From positions 118,410,234 to 118,474,233 of the forward strand of contig OW121741.1 in assembly GCA_933228675.1 (NCBI GenBank): 64,000 nt of DNA, read 5' to 3'. Made by a program: the position numbers and the translations under genes. Source of the stretch: Stomorhina lunata. Its lineage: Eukaryota > Arthropoda > Insecta > Diptera > Rhiniidae. Below, piece after piece: positions 1 through 12,375 of the stretch; position 1 is the first letter of the stretch, and every line of letters begins with the position of its first letter. The notes beneath the pieces are model-generated. The model had not been told where the DNA came from, did not search any database, and saw only the letters and a program-made list of their open reading frames with translations.

Positions 1-830
1 AGTCTGATCCCATTTATACAAAACACTTTTCTGATCCTATTAAATATAGAGCAATATCTCAGCATTATTCTTATTAAATTCCGGCTTTCATTTGACTGGC
101 TGGGACTTACATACTGCTTTTTATACCCACCATTAAAAAGAATGGCCGGTATATTGTGATTATAATTTCGTTTGTAACTTTTGTTATATGGCTCAAAAAT
201 CGTCTGACTCTGTGTCTGTTTATCTCTATATCTGTCTCTCTATCTGTATGTCTGTTGAAGGCAAGATAGTTTCAAAACAAAAGAAGCTTTTACACTGAAA
301 CTTTCAAAATATATACTTCACTTTGGTATTGAAATTGGGCGAAATCAACTTAATGACCATATCAAAAGTTATAGGCATACAAAATAGTTATATCTAAAAA
401 CAAAGTCTTTGAAAAATTAAGTTTGAACAACCATTAAACCTAAGTTCAAAATTTTGAAGAGAACTTATAAAAGAATGTATATACAAAATTTTATACAAAT
501 CGAAGATGGCGTATTTATGTTTGTGTTCGGAAATTTTTGATTTGACTCTATAACTTAAAGATATGCTTATATGGTTTAAAATTTACTAAAAAATCTTTTT
601 TATATTGATAATTAATCAATTTTTTCTTGTGCAAAATTTAAAATTTAAAACCTTAGACAAATTGTGATTTAGTTTTTCACAAAATTAAGTAGTTTTATTT
701 TTAGTTTCTCGGAAACCTCAACAAGAAAATTAAATGTCACTTAATGAAAAATTTATTCGAAGGTGTATGTGTATTTTAAAATATAAATATGAATGTGTTT
801 GTAAGCATTTCTACATATACTAAAGAAAAA
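1..830. other. AT-rich non-coding DNA with a possible decayed dispersed repeat
   Basis: No credible coding region or RNA gene is visible. About 115-450 holds 'tatacccaccatt', then 'ggtatattgtgattata' and 'ttcgtttgtaac', followed by a pyrimidine-rich TCTGT/TCTCTA stretch (about 215-255). That order resembles a family of short dispersed repeats I recall from higher flies, but this copy is too decayed to name. The rest looks like ordinary intergenic or intronic sequence. Confidence 0.4.
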
Positions 831-1631
831 CAAGTAAGAAAGTGCTATAGTCGGTCAAGCCCGACCATACCATACCCTTCACCACTAATGTCAAAGGTGT
901 AATTTTTCCTGTATGAAGACAAATATTTGCTAAATTTTGCCATAATACAAACATTTTTTCAAAATTTATATAATTAAGCTGCTTCCGACATTTGGACTTA
1001 TATGAGAGCTAGGGTCAAATGTGGACCGATTATCTCGAAATTAGGCGAATTGATTACAGTTGTTACAAAAATTATGTATGCAAAAAATGAACTTAAAATT
1101 CTCATTATCATCAGATTTAAGAGCGTTTTAGTGATTTTTGTCTCATTTAGTGCGTTTTTAACGAAAAGTTTGTATGGGAGCTATGGTCAAATGTGGACCG
1201 ATTTTAACGAAATCTGGTACAGTTATTATAGTTTACATAAGCAGAATTTTATTTTAATTTAATGAAAAAATATTGATATTTGCGGCCAATATATCAATTC
1301 CGGGAAGTATGACCTATGGGAGGTACCATAAATAATGCACTGATTTTGACGAATTTCAATAGCCATGGTCCGATTATCAAAAAAATGATCTGTGCCAAAT
1401 TTCATGAAATTATCTTTAGAATTGCGACCTGTAGTTTGATCACAAGGTTTATATGGGAGTCCAGCCAGCCAGACGGACGAACGGACGGACGGACATAGCT
1501 AAGTCGGCTCAGAAAGTGATTCTAAGCCTATTGGTATACTAAAAGGTGGGTCTAAGACAAATATTTCATGCGTTACATACATCAGCACAAACTTATAATA
1601 CCCTTTCCACCTATGGTGGTAAAGGGTATGA
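829..1631 (+). mobile_element. Dispersed non-autonomous repeat element, copy A (about 0.8 kb)
   Basis: It begins AACAAGTAAGAAAGTGC, followed by TATAGTCGGTCAAGC and the motif ATACCCTTCACCAC at 872-885. It ends at 1616-1629 with GTGGTAAAGGGTAT, close to the reverse complement of that motif. The last ~33 bases (1598-1629) form their own hairpin (ATACCCTTTCCACC / GGTGGTAAAGGGTAT). A short CAGC then GACG microsatellite lies at about 1463-1495. The same order of blocks recurs at 7903-8691 and, inverted, at 31301-31996, which establishes a dispersed family. No transposase frame is present and no target-site duplication is evident. The short frames inside it are not genes. The terminal hairpin could suggest a Helitron-like or MITE-like origin, but the class is unresolved. 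Confidence 0.8.
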
Positions 1632-2361
1632 TAAAAATTCCCAGCAAAAAAAATAAAAAAATGTAGAATTGTTAAGATCTAGAAGATGTAGCTGTTGAGA
1701 TCTGAAATTGATACAGACAAGAATCATTTCTAAAGAGTTTAAATTAGTCATGTCATATGTAGTCGTATTTAGAATTTGATTTTTTTAATTGAATCATACC
1801 CTTAGAAATTATGTACTTGACCACTTTCTAAGGACATTTCTTTAATATAAATTTTAAAGAAATATTCTATGTTGGGATTTATATCTTAGTATTCATACAC
1901 GTATCTATAGTCTTTCTCTAATTGTTTAAAATAGTATTTGCATATGTTGACATTTAATTATGACAAAATTTTAATGAGATTTTCTTAAGAATATTTAGAT
2001 ATGCGAATGTGAATATGATTTAATTCCTGTTTACTTATGTAGAGTGTGTTAAAAGTTAGGTATGTTTTTATAATTTTTCAAACGAAAACTATAATTAAGT
2101 CTTAAGTTTTGTACACTCTGGAATAATGTTAATTTGAGAAAATTTCTATTAAGATTTTAAAGTCGATAGTAAAATAGAATTTAGTTTTATGGTATTTTGT
2201 GAAGATTCCTAATAGGAAAAAAATATTAATTGGTCTGACTACCAAGCAAACACATCTTATTAATTTGTATACCCAATAAAGCTTATATTAAAGGCGAAAT
2301 AATCATAAATCGAAGAAAATTTTTTACAATTTTCATTACAAACTCAGAACTGTTATTATAC
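1632..2361. other. AT-rich spacer, nothing recognised
   Basis: No gene, RNA or clear repeat was seen between element copy A and the first 28-bp array. Confidence 0.5.
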
Positions 2362-3402
2362 TGCAAAAATATGAACAAATTTTTATTAAAGAAAAAATTT
2401 TAACAAATTTTTATTAAAGAAAAAATTTGAACAAATTTTTACTAAAGAAAATATTTGAACAAATTTTTATTAAAGAAAAAATTTGACAAAATATTTGATA
2501 AAATTTTTACTAAAGCAAAATTTTACCAAATTTTTACTAAAGCAAAAATTTTACCAAATTTTTACTAAAGCAAAAATTTGACCAAATTTTTACTAAAGCA
2601 AAAATTTGACCAAATTTTTACTAAAGTAAAATTTTGATCAAATTTATACTAAAGAAAAAATTTGATCAAATTTTTACTAAACCAAAAATTTGACCAAATT
2701 TTTACTAAAGCAAAAATTTGACCAAATTTTTACTAAACCAAAAATTTGACCAAATTTTTACTAAACCAAAAGTTTGATCAAATGTTTACTAAAGCAAAAA
2801 TTTTACAACTTTTTGCCTAGGCGAAGATTTGACCAATTTTTACTAAAACAAAAATTTGACCAAATTTTTATGAAAGCAAAAATTTGACCAAATTTTTACT
2901 TACGCAAATATTTGACCAAATTTTTACTTACGCAAAAATTTGTCCAAAATTTTTAATAAAGCAAAACTTTGAACAAATTTTTTACTAACGACAAAATTTG
3001 ACCAAATTTTTACTAAAGCAAAAATTTTACCAAATTTTTACGAAAGCAGAAATGTGATCAAATTTTTATTAAAGCAAAAATTTAGCCAAATTTTTACTTA
3101 ACCAAAAATTGAAACAAATTTTTACTACAGCAAGAATTTTACCAAATTTTACTACAACAAAAAGTTGACCAAATTTTTACTAAAGTAAAAATTTGACAAA
3201 ACTTTTACCAAAGTAAAAATTTTACCAAATTTTTACTAAAGCAAAAATTTGATAAAATTTCAACAAAAGCAAAAATTTTACCAAATTTTTACTAAAGCAA
3301 AAATTTGACAAAATTTTTACTAAAGCAAAGAATTTACCAAATTTTACCTAAAGCAAAAAATTGAATAAATTTCAACTAAAGAACAATTTGATCAAATTTT
3401 AG
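2362..3402 (+). repeat. 28-bp palindromic-core minisatellite array, block 1
   Basis: Imperfect tandem repeats of about 28 bp. Each unit has arms CAAATTTTT and AAAAATTTG around the centre ACTAAAGC, and units are linked by a short ACC/ATC. The arms are exact reverse complements, so each unit can form a small hairpin. The left edge uses the variants 'attaaagaaaaa' and the right edge is degraded. The same family forms blocks at about 33.1, 37.4 and 41.8 kb. Confidence 0.9.
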
Positions 3403-4069
3403 CATCGTCCGAAAAAGTCGAGAAATTGTTTCCATTATTGTTCATTTCAGTTTCTTTATTAGGTCATTTCTTGAGCTTCATATTACAACTTACTTTTAAC
3501 TTTTAACCCACATTTCTCTATTTTATAAACTTTACAATTAAACATATAAACCCCTTAATTTTTTATACTCATTCAATAGCGAAATGAACTCTACCGATTA
3601 GTTATGTAAGTTCTCAATTATTTACTAATGTAATAGATATGTAAACATGAACAACAAAAAAAAAAAAACTCATATTCGAATTTCCGCTGCAAAAATCCAT
3701 TAGAACACAAACACCAACAAAATAAATAAAAGAAAGTATGAAAAATCCAACAAACAAACTAAATGGATTGTAATGAAAATAAGTAGAAGGAAAATAAATA
3801 GCTGAACAATTTTTTTTCTGATGTTATGTACTTTTTTCTTTTTTTGCAAATTAATGTAAATTTAATCAGAGGCAGTAGAAGTTTTGAGCGCATGAAATGT
3901 ACGAGATACTTTGTAAATAAACAGAAAAAATTTTGAATGTAAAAAAAAATGTAGAAAGTTTCAATATAAAATGAAGAAAACTAGGAAAAGGAGAAGGAGC
4001 ATGTTTATAAATATATGAATATTAGAGGGGCTCGAAAGGAAGTTGTCTTGGTTTTAGAACGGTTAGCAT
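3403..4069. other. AT-rich spacer, nothing recognised
   Basis: Contains short A homopolymers (about 3655-3670) and no gene-like structure. Confidence 0.5.
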
Positions 4070-4654
4070 AGAAAACTTTTCATATCAAATTTTCTCATTT
4101 AAAATTTTCAAAACAAAATTTTTACCTAGAATATTTTCCGGTACAAATTTTTTTGTAAGAATTTTATTTGTAGAAAATTCTTTTACATGTGAAATGTTCG
4201 TGGTTTTTTTGCGATAATATTCTTCGATAAAAATATTTTTCTATAGAAATAATTTTTTTTTGTGAAAAAAAAATATTTTCTATAAACAAATTTTTAATAA
4301 AAAAATTGTCGTTAGAATAATTTTCGAAACAAAAATTTTCTATAGAAAAAATATTGATAAGACAATTTTCTATAGCAAAATGTTTGATAACAAAATTCTG
4401 CAGAAAAATTTTTGATGAGAAAATTTTCTATAGGAAGATTTTTGATAAAAAATTGTTCTATAGAAAAATTTTTAATAAAAAATTATTTTATAGAAAAAAT
4501 TTTGATAAACAAAATTTTCTATAAAAAAAATTTTGAAAAGAAAAATTTTTGATCAAAAAATTTTCTATACAAAAATGTTTGATAAAAAAAAAATTCTACA
4601 GAAAACATTTTGATAAAAAATTAAAAAAAATCTATAGAAAAATCTTGATACTAA
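4070..4654 (+). repeat. 30-bp TTTTCTATAGAAAA minisatellite, block 1
   Basis: Degenerate units of about 30 bp built on the perfect 14-bp palindrome TTTTCTATAGAAAA followed by ATTTTTGATAAAAAA. The left part (4070-4330) is strongly diverged. The array ends directly against the roughly 110-bp flank module at 4655. Confidence 0.85.
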
Positions 4655-4762
4655 AAGAAATTTTTTAAAACATCGGAACTTTACATTGAAAAAATACATT
4701 AGCTAAAAGTATAAAAAACGGCAACTCTTCCGACTTTGTTTTTTATTCTGTTCTCTAAGAAT
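4655..4762 (+). repeat. Array-flank module, copy 1
   Basis: A non-tandem block with landmarks 'taaaacatcggaacttt', 'acattgaaaaa', 'ataaaaaacggcaactct' and 'tattctgtt'. It is repeated at 5621-5745 and, inverted, at about 18690-18838. In all three places it borders an array of the 30-bp TTTTCTATAGAAAA family, so module and array probably belong to one dispersed unit. Confidence 0.75.
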
Positions 4763-5620
4763 AAGAAAAATAATAAGAAAATTTTTGACAAAAAAAAATT
4801 GATAAAAAAATTTCCTATAGAAAAATTGTCGATCAAAAACTTTCAATTGAAAAGTAAAAAAAAAAAAATTTCTACAGAAAAATTTTTGATACCAAAAATT
4901 TCTATACAAAAATTTTTGATAAAAAAATTTTCTATATAAAAATTTTTGATAAAAAATTCTTTATAGAAAAGTTTTTGATAAAAAAAATCACTATAAAAAA
5001 ATTTTTGATAAAAAAATTTTCTACCGAAAAAATTTCTATAAAAAGAAATGTTGATACAAAAAGATAAAAATTTTTTATGCAAACATTTTTGATAAAAAAA
5101 TTTTCTATACAAAAATTTTTGATTAAAAAATTTTCTATAGAAAAAATTTTGTTAAACAAATTTTTTATAGATAAAAATTTGATAAAAAAATTTTTTATAG
5201 AAAAAATTTTGAAAAAAAAAATTTCTATAGAAAAACTTTTGTTAAAAAAAAATTTCAATTAAAAAGTTTTACTGTAGTGTATTGCACTAAGATTGCTTTA
5301 ATTTTCTAAAGAAAATTTTTTGATAAAAAAATTTTTTACAGAAAAGTTTTTAATAAAAGTATAAGTATAGAAAAATTAAATAAAAATATTTTCTATATAA
5401 ACATTTTTGGTAAAAAATTTTTCATAGAAAAATTTTTGATAAAAAAAACTTTCTATAGAAAAATTTTTATTAAAAAAAATTTCTTTAGAAAAATTTTTGA
5501 TAAAAAAATTTTCCATACAAAAATTTTTGATAAAAAAATTTTCTATAGTAAAATTTGCTTTAGTAGAATTTTCTATAGAAAAATTTTTATAGAAAAAATG
5601 TTGATAGAAAAAGAAAATTT
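4763..5620 (+). repeat. 30-bp TTTTCTATAGAAAA minisatellite, block 2
   Basis: Same family as 4070-4654, interrupted by a short non-repeat stretch at about 5265-5300. Several overlapping frames on both strands encode low-complexity strings of F, I, K and N. They are read-through of the A/T-rich unit (period 30, divisible by 3) and not genes. Confidence 0.85.
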
Positions 5621-5745
5621 TTTTTAACATCGGAACTTTATATTGAAAAATACCTAATTTAGCTAAAATTATAAAAAACGACAACTCTGCAGACGATTTT
5701 TTTATTCTGTTTTGTTCATATCGACCTCTGTCGATAACGTTTTGA
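5621..5745 (+). repeat. Array-flank module, copy 2
   Basis: Matches copy 1 at 4655-4762: 'aacatcggaactttatattg', 'ataaaaaacgacaactctg', 'tattctgttttgttc'. It extends further right to 'tcgacctctgtcgat', which is also present in the inverted copy at 18.7 kb. Array plus module therefore occurs twice in tandem here. Confidence 0.75.
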
Positions 5746-7758
5746 TAAAAAAAAAAAATATAATTGACAAATTTTTTCCTAGAAAATTTCATTTGTTTTC
5801 TGTTAAGGTCTAAGAATTGGAAAAAGTAAATGCTAGCGAGACAATACTTTAATTTCTTCATCTTAAAATTGGGAAGTTTTCATAATTTTGTTCTTCAAAT
5901 GCCCCAATAACACTATGTAACAATCAATTGCATTCGAGTGCTAAATAGTGAAGGCATGTTTTACCAATTGCTCATATCGAAGCAAAAAATTTGAGTTTTA
6001 TATAAAAGAATAGTTCAAATAGTTCAACTCGTGAGAATCAAAATTATTTGATTGTCCTTGACCTTGCGATATACATTTTGTATATAACCAAGACGTTCTT
6101 ACAGGGTCTTAGTTATTTCCATCTAATCTATTCGTGATCACTATTTCTTCCGGTTTAAATACAGAAAATTACATCTACTGGTTCATTTTCCTTTTCGATG
6201 TAAAGTCATGGTTTTTCCGAAGTCACCCTAATACACATTCGTATCTTATATGCAAACAAATATAAAGAAAGATCACAAAAGCTCGTGCAAATACCAACAG
6301 CTACAGAAAATGGCAGCAAACATCAGAACTAAGCAAATAAAACGCAATTGGAAATAAAGAAAATATACATATCCAGTAAGTAACAAGAAAACATTTTCAA
6401 TTTCTGAAGGTAGAATTTTTCTTCTATTATTTTTTCCTACTCCTGTTTATTGCCAACAACATGCAGTTTAACACAGTTTTTATTTACTATTTACAAATAC
6501 ATGCATACAAAATGTTATATTAAATTTTAAATGTATGTGTATGCGAAGACATACAAGTATTTGTGCTGGATCGGCAAACTTTTCTATGGCTTGTTATAAA
6601 AATTTGATATTAAAAACTGTTTAGTAAAAGCTTTTAGAAAATTGTTTTGCTTTAGCCAAAAAAATGAATGGAAAAAACGAAATTGTAGCTATAGATTTTT
6701 ATAACAGCATTAACTAGAGCTACATCTTCAGCAGTAGCAGTGGCTAACAAAATTAGAGATTTTAAATAAATATACCATATCGTGTTCATAATATTGACCC
6801 TACACCATGTATTAAGTCATATTTATATCAGTGTTTAAGAACTTGATGTCGGAGTCAATTTTATTTTAATTTAATTATAGAAAACACTTTGAGTTTCTTA
6901 GATAAACAAAGGATCTTTTTATCAAATTCTGGTTCAAAAGAAGTAGCAAAGAGCTGAACTGGTGTTACAATTATTCCTAAATAACTTTTGATTTACTTGA
7001 TATAATGGTCGAAGGTTTTATATTTGACCATGCCTCACAAATAACCTCACTCTTCTCATTACTATACTTTATGATAACACAGTATGATATCATAAAGTCG
7101 TCTTTGTCTTCCTTTACTTTCTTCACTTGTTTCCTTCAAGCAATCTCTTCCACTCACACTTTAAACTGTTTGCTCGAGTGTAATTTCTTAAGTAAAAAGT
7201 AAACACTTTTAGCGCTTACTTAAGTTTGTACAAGCGAATACTTGAGTATTGGTATTCACTACGTTTTACAAAAAAATTTCTATTTATTTTCGAATATATA
7301 AATATTATTTACTTTAAATAACATGAAGAATCAAAAATTTTCATTTCCTAAATTCCCGTAGAAAATGTTATAGAGTTTGTTAGAGTATATTTTGTTGAAA
7401 ATGGAAATAGAGTTGTAAATTTTTAATATTAAACAAATATATCTTTTGGTTACCATTGGTTTCATGTTTAGGGCATGTATCGTAAGATTTTAAGTGTAAA
7501 TAATATTCTATTGCCAAGAGATGTAAATGACATTTTGTAAATAAAGATGAAATTGAGAATTTTTTGAAATCTTTAGTTATTTTATGTAAAGTATTTATTT
7601 ATTTAAAGACATTTTAGCCAAACTAGGAGATGATAAAATATTTTTAAAATTTGTCTTAAATCAATAGAAAAATTTAACAAAAACTTGAAAAATTTCGTCC
7701 AAAATTTCACTTGCCATTTATAGTAGCGAGTAAGTAAAGTGAGCCCTTAAATAGACTG
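5746..7758. other. AT-rich spacer, nothing recognised
   Basis: No reading frame resembling a known protein, no RNA gene and no tandem array. The 65-residue frame at 7005-7202 has no supporting features. Confidence 0.5.
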
Positions 7759-7807
7759 CGTATGAGTGATATAAGAAAAAATAGTTATATTTTGTATCAC
7801 TCATACG
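7759..7807. repeat. Short hairpin with perfect 13-bp stem
   Basis: CGTATGAGTGATA (7759-7771) is exactly complementary to TATCACTCATACG (7795-7807), leaving a 23-base loop. It stands out from the A/T background because the stem is mixed-base. Function unknown; it may be a relic of a small inverted-repeat transposon. Confidence 0.6.
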
Positions 7808-7902
7808 ACATGTATGTTTAATATTCAAATGAGCAATGGCAAAGGCAATACATACAATACAAATTTATTGCAATCCATGTAAAAAAACCAAAGAAAGCTA
7901 AA

Positions 7903-8691
7903 AACAAGTAAGAAAGCGCTATAGTCGGTCAAGCCGACCATACCCTTCACCACAAAGGTGTTATTTTTCCTGTATAAAGACAAATATTTGCTAAATTTTG
8001 CCATCATACAAACATTTTCTCAAAACTTATATATTCAACCTGTTTCCGTCATTTGGACTTATATGAGAGCTAGGGTCAAATATGGACCCATTATCTCGAC
8101 AGTTGTTAAAAAATTATGTATGCAAAAAATAAACTCAAAATTTTCATTATCTTTAGATTTACGAGCGTTTTAGTGATTTTGTGTCTCATTTAGTGCGTTT
8201 TTAAAGAAGAGTTTGTATGGGAGCTATGGTCAACTGTGGACTGATTTCAACGAAATTTGGTACCGCGATTTAAGTTTATATAAGCAGTATTTGTTTAAAA
8301 TTTCATGAAAAAATATTGATATTTGTGGCCAATATAGCAATTCCGGGAAGTGGGACCTATGGGAGGTACCATAAATAATGGACCGATTTTGACGAATTTC
8401 AATAGCCATGGTCCCATTATCAAAAATTATCTGTGCCAAATTTCATCAAATTATCTTTAGAACTGCGACCTGTAGTTTGATTACAAGGTTTACATGGGGG
8501 TCCAGCCAGCCAGCCAGCCAGACGGACGGACGGACGGACGGACGGACGGACGGACATCGCTAAATCGACTCAGAAAGTTATTCTAAGTCTATTGGTATAC
8601 TAAAAGGTGGGTCTAAGGCAAATATTTCTATGCGTTACAAACATCAGCACAAACTTATAATACCCTTTCCACCTATGGTGGTGAAGGGTAT
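7903..8691 (+). mobile_element. Dispersed non-autonomous repeat element, copy B
   Basis: Collinear with copy A (829-1631): AACAAGTAAGAAAG start, TATAGTCGGTCAAGC, ATACCCTTCACCAC, CAGC/GACG microsatellite, and terminal hairpin ending GGTGGTGAAGGGTAT. In this copy the subterminal inverted repeat is exact (ATACCCTTCACCAC / GTGGTGAAGGGTAT). It contains no transposase. Confidence 0.8.
8503..8554 (+). repeat. CAGC then GACG tetranucleotide microsatellite inside element copy B
   Basis: Four CAGC units (8503-8518) run into about eight GACG units (8520-8554). Copies A and C carry shorter versions at the same internal site, so this is a variable tract of the element family. Confidence 0.9.
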
Positions 8692-10475
8692 AACAATTAT
8701 GTTAGGCGATGTTAGGCCTCAAACTCGCTAGAACAAATTAGCTTATGTGCACAAATTGAAAAGTTTTATATAGAACTTAACTGTTTAAGAAGGTTTTAAC
8801 TCTGAAACTGAACGAATCAGAAGAGATATGTTAGCATTTAAATATATTTCCTGATATAATTGGAAATTTTTCAGATTTTTTTTTGTATTAAAATTGGGGA
8901 AAATTGTTCCACATATAATTAACTTGATAGCAGTTAAAAATAGGGAAATAATTATTTAACACGAATATTTCCCATTTCTTAGAAAGTTTAGAATTAAAGA
9001 TAAGTAATATTTTTTCATATTGGCCATATTTTCATTACGATTAATTTAGATATATGGACAAAATTCAAATAGTTTAAATTAAAGAAATTCAAAAAATTTG
9101 ATCGCACACTCAATTTTTTTATGGTTCTATTGAATTGGCTTAGTTAACGTAAATATTTCTTAACAATATTTATTTGAACCGCGACTTTTGCGAAATTTGG
9201 CAAAATTTGGTGCCTTGACTTATGGATAAATTTAATTTAAAATAATTTTTTATTTAAATATAATTTTTTATAGGTGCATATCTTTTTAAAATAGAAAATT
9301 CATATTTAGCCTGTCGCTAATCGTTAATCCTTATAATATTTTGGTGAGCTTCAGACCTAAGGTAAAGCTTTTTTTTAAGAATAGTTTTAAGACCACTCCT
9401 AATCATATTTGAGCTAAATTCGCGATGTGCTTCATTGAAAATTTTTAGATAAAACCTTCGCGTTCTCAGTTATTAAAGAGATTTTTGATAAACTTTTGAT
9501 GCAAATCGGTTATAAATGACATCGCTTTCATGCTTTATGTGATTTTGTTTCAGTTTGCAATCTAAAACCATTTAAATCAATATGCACTTTTTTGCACGAT
9601 TTTCAAAATCTTCATAAAATTTTAGCAAACAATGATTTACTCGGTTTACGCGGTAGTTTTGAAATTTTCATTCATATTTACGAGTGTACTCGACGAAAAA
9701 CCGGTATTTTGAAAAATTTACGCTCTAGTTTCCCTCATTTACACCTGTCGGTTGTTATACCTCTAAAAGCACATTAACGAGATGCATATCAAATGATGCG
9801 AAATTGAAAGATCTACAATATGTTATCTATTTTTTTGAAATTCTTTGAGGTGGCCAAAAAATATGTGAAAAAAAAAAATAAAAAGTGGCGAAAACGAGCT
9901 TCAAATTTTGGTAGCCATTAAGAAGTATTAGAAGTGACAAAATTAAAATTTAGAAGAAGTGTGGTGTCTATTTCGTAGAACAATGACTTTTATCCAAATG
10001 TCAAAACGAATGCAGAAGAAGAAATATGAATAAAAACTTGAATGCTTCAATCGATTTTTTAACGTTTTTATAAATTTACATTCCAATTAAGCTTAGAAAC
10101 GCAAATTTGCACTACTAAGGTATTGTGTTCAGTATACAGAAATTTTTGCGAGTTCAAGATCTGTAATTAGATTTTCCGAACTACTAAGGGTACAAAAATT
10201 ATTCGAGTTTAAAGTCGGTTTCAAAGGAATGAAAACTGTTTGATTTTTGCTCATATCCATTTATAAATTTTATGAAATTTGATAGTGGGTATATGAGATT
10301 TGCAATATTAAATATAACCTCTTGATTCTAGTATCTAATTTTCCAAAAAGATTTTGTGGGACATTTAAAAAATTGTTCTATAAAAATATTTTTCATCAGT
10401 TAGTTATTGGAAAATATATTTAGGGCTCAAATATAAATTGCAAATTTATTGTATTGACATTCTCCCTAGAGAAAA
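8692..10475. other. AT-rich spacer, nothing recognised
   Basis: Apparently single-copy sequence. The 61-residue frame at 9592-9777 shows no recognisable domain, and I do not call it a gene. Confidence 0.5.
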
Positions 10476-11235
10476 TTTATTCGCGCAAGTTTTCTCTGAA
10501 AAAAAAATATTTTATCGGAAAATTTTTAATAGAATTTTTTTTTATATAGAAATACTTTTCAAAAAAAATATAGAAATTAAAACAAAAATATTATATAAAA
10601 AATTTTCTATAAAAAATGTTAATCTAAAAATTTTGCATATGAAAATTTTTAATAAAATTTTATTTCGAAACACATTTTTTAAGAAAATTTCATATCGAGA
10701 AAATTTTTAAGAAAATTTAGTATCAAAAAATTAGGAATAAGAAAATTTTATATTGATAATTTTTTTTTAAGAAAGTTTTGTATCGAAATATTTTATAAAA
10801 TAAAATTTTATATCGAGAAATGTTCAATAAGAAAATTGTATATCAGAAAAGTTTTTGTTAGAAGATTTAATATCAAAAATTTATTTTGCATAAAAAAATT
10901 TCTCATAAAGAATTTTAAAATCAGATTAATATTATAGTATTATAGATTAGTATTAATTCTATTTTAGATTGAAATTCAATATCAAAAAGTTTTGCATAGA
11001 AAATCAATATCAAGAAATTTTCAATATCGAAAAAGTTAAAAAAGAAGAAAGAAAAAATGTACAATAATTTCAAGCATAGAAAATTTTTCTTTCAGAAATA
11101 AATTCGAAGTATTTTTAATATAAATTTAATATCAACTATTTTTTTTTTTTAAATTTTATATACAGGAAAAATTTTCTTTAAAAAATTTCTCTTTCGGAAA
11201 AAAATTTTAACGTTAAAAAAATCAATATCAATATT
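10476..11235 (+). repeat. Degenerate ~30-bp A/T minisatellite related to the TTTTCTATAGAAAA family
   Basis: Loose repeats of 'gaaaattttatatcgaaaa' followed by 'atttttaataa', decaying to the right. A remnant of the same style resumes at about 12125-12375 beyond the MITE at 11513-12122. Confidence 0.6.
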
Positions 11236-11512
11236 AATTATTTATCTTTATTTTATCCATTTTTTATTAAAAGAAGATAAATCTACAGAACATACGCCAG
11301 AATATTAGGGTAGTTTCATAAAAATCTAATAACCGTATAAATAGTTATTGGCAATTTCAAATGGGCATGTTTTGAAAAAAATCTGGAAAAGGCTATCTAA
11401 AATTCTTTAAACCTTTTTATCTGTATATACAAAATTTCATTCAATTCGGAGATTGCGTGGTTTCTTTAAAAAGAAAATTTCGAAATATTTACTATAAAAA
11501 AATCAATGTGTG

Positions 11513-12122
11513 TTAAGGTACGGTCAGACTCATTAAAAATTTAAATCAAATATTTTGAGTAAAATATTGTCAAAACAATATAATAAAAAATTTGTGGTCA
11601 CACTTGCACATTTATTTGACGATTTTTATTTGATAAAATACAGATAAACAAAAAAACAGGTTTTATTTATGGTCACACAGAAGATTAAATATTTTCCCAA
11701 AAAATATTTGATCAAATTTTTTCAAAACAAAATTGTGTATCTGGCAATTTGTTTCTCATATTTGAGTTGTTGTTTCTCAAATTTGATGTTGTTGTTTCTC
11801 AAAATTGATGTTGTTGTTTCTCAAATTTGATGTTGTTGTTTCTGTTTGAATAGTAAACAATACAAATGCACAGCTGTTATTTGCCCCTGTTTGATGTTAC
11901 AAAAATTTTGTAAGATTAAATAATTATTTGATCAAAATTTAATAAAATATTTGCTCTTGCGTGGTCACATTAGGAAAATTTTTATTTACTGGCAAATGAT
12001 TTTGTTTTGTTCAAATCAACATGTTTCTTGTTTGAACCTCAAAAATATTTTGTGGTCAGACTACGAGGATTAAATATTTGATAATTTCGATTAAATGTTT
12101 AATCAATGTGAACGTAGCTTAA
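11513..12122. mobile_element. TTAA-flanked MITE, about 0.6 kb
   Basis: Both ends carry TTAA (11513-11516 and 12119-12122), followed inward by related inverted repeats: left GGTACGGTCAGACTCATTAA, right (reverse complement) GCTACGTTCACATTGATTAA. Similarity extends to about 32 bp with roughly three quarters of positions matching. The interior repeats the motif GTGGTCA with C-A-C or G-A-C after it (about 11604, 11681, 11960 and 12052). No coding frame is present. TTAA duplication is typical of piggyBac-type cut-and-paste transposons, which suggests a non-autonomous member, but assignment from the ends alone is tentative. Confidence 0.65.
11766..11845 (+). repeat. 22-bp tandem repeat inside the TTAA MITE
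   Basis: About four copies of a unit containing GTTGTTTCTCAAATTTGATG, differing at one or two positions. Confidence 0.85.
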
Positions 12123-12124
12123 GT

Positions 12125-12375
12125 TTTCAATATTAAACAATTTCTTAAAATAAATTCAGTATCAAAAATTTTCTATCGAAAAAATTTTGGATCAAAAAAT
12201 CTTTGAAATGTAATTTAAAAATTATCAAAAAATTTTTCGCAACAAAATTAATTATTAAAATATTTTTTAAAAGCATTTTTTTGAAAATCCATTTATTTAA
12301 AATTATTTTCAAAAAATTTTATATTGAACTATTTTTTAAAAGAAAATTTTGTATTAAAAAATTATTTAGTTTTAG
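12125..12375 (+). repeat. Remnant of degenerate ~30-bp A/T minisatellite
   Basis: Resembles the array at 10476-11235 ('tatcaaaaattttctatcg'). The 65-residue frame at 12203-12400 is low-complexity K/F/I read-through. Confidence 0.5.

Noticed and set aside
4703..5861. F/I/K/N-rich frames on both strands
   Set aside because: The 30-bp A/T unit is a multiple of three and poor in stops. The frames mirror each other on the two strands.
9592..9777. 61-codon frame outside arrays
   Set aside because: Short, no domain recognised, no supporting context.
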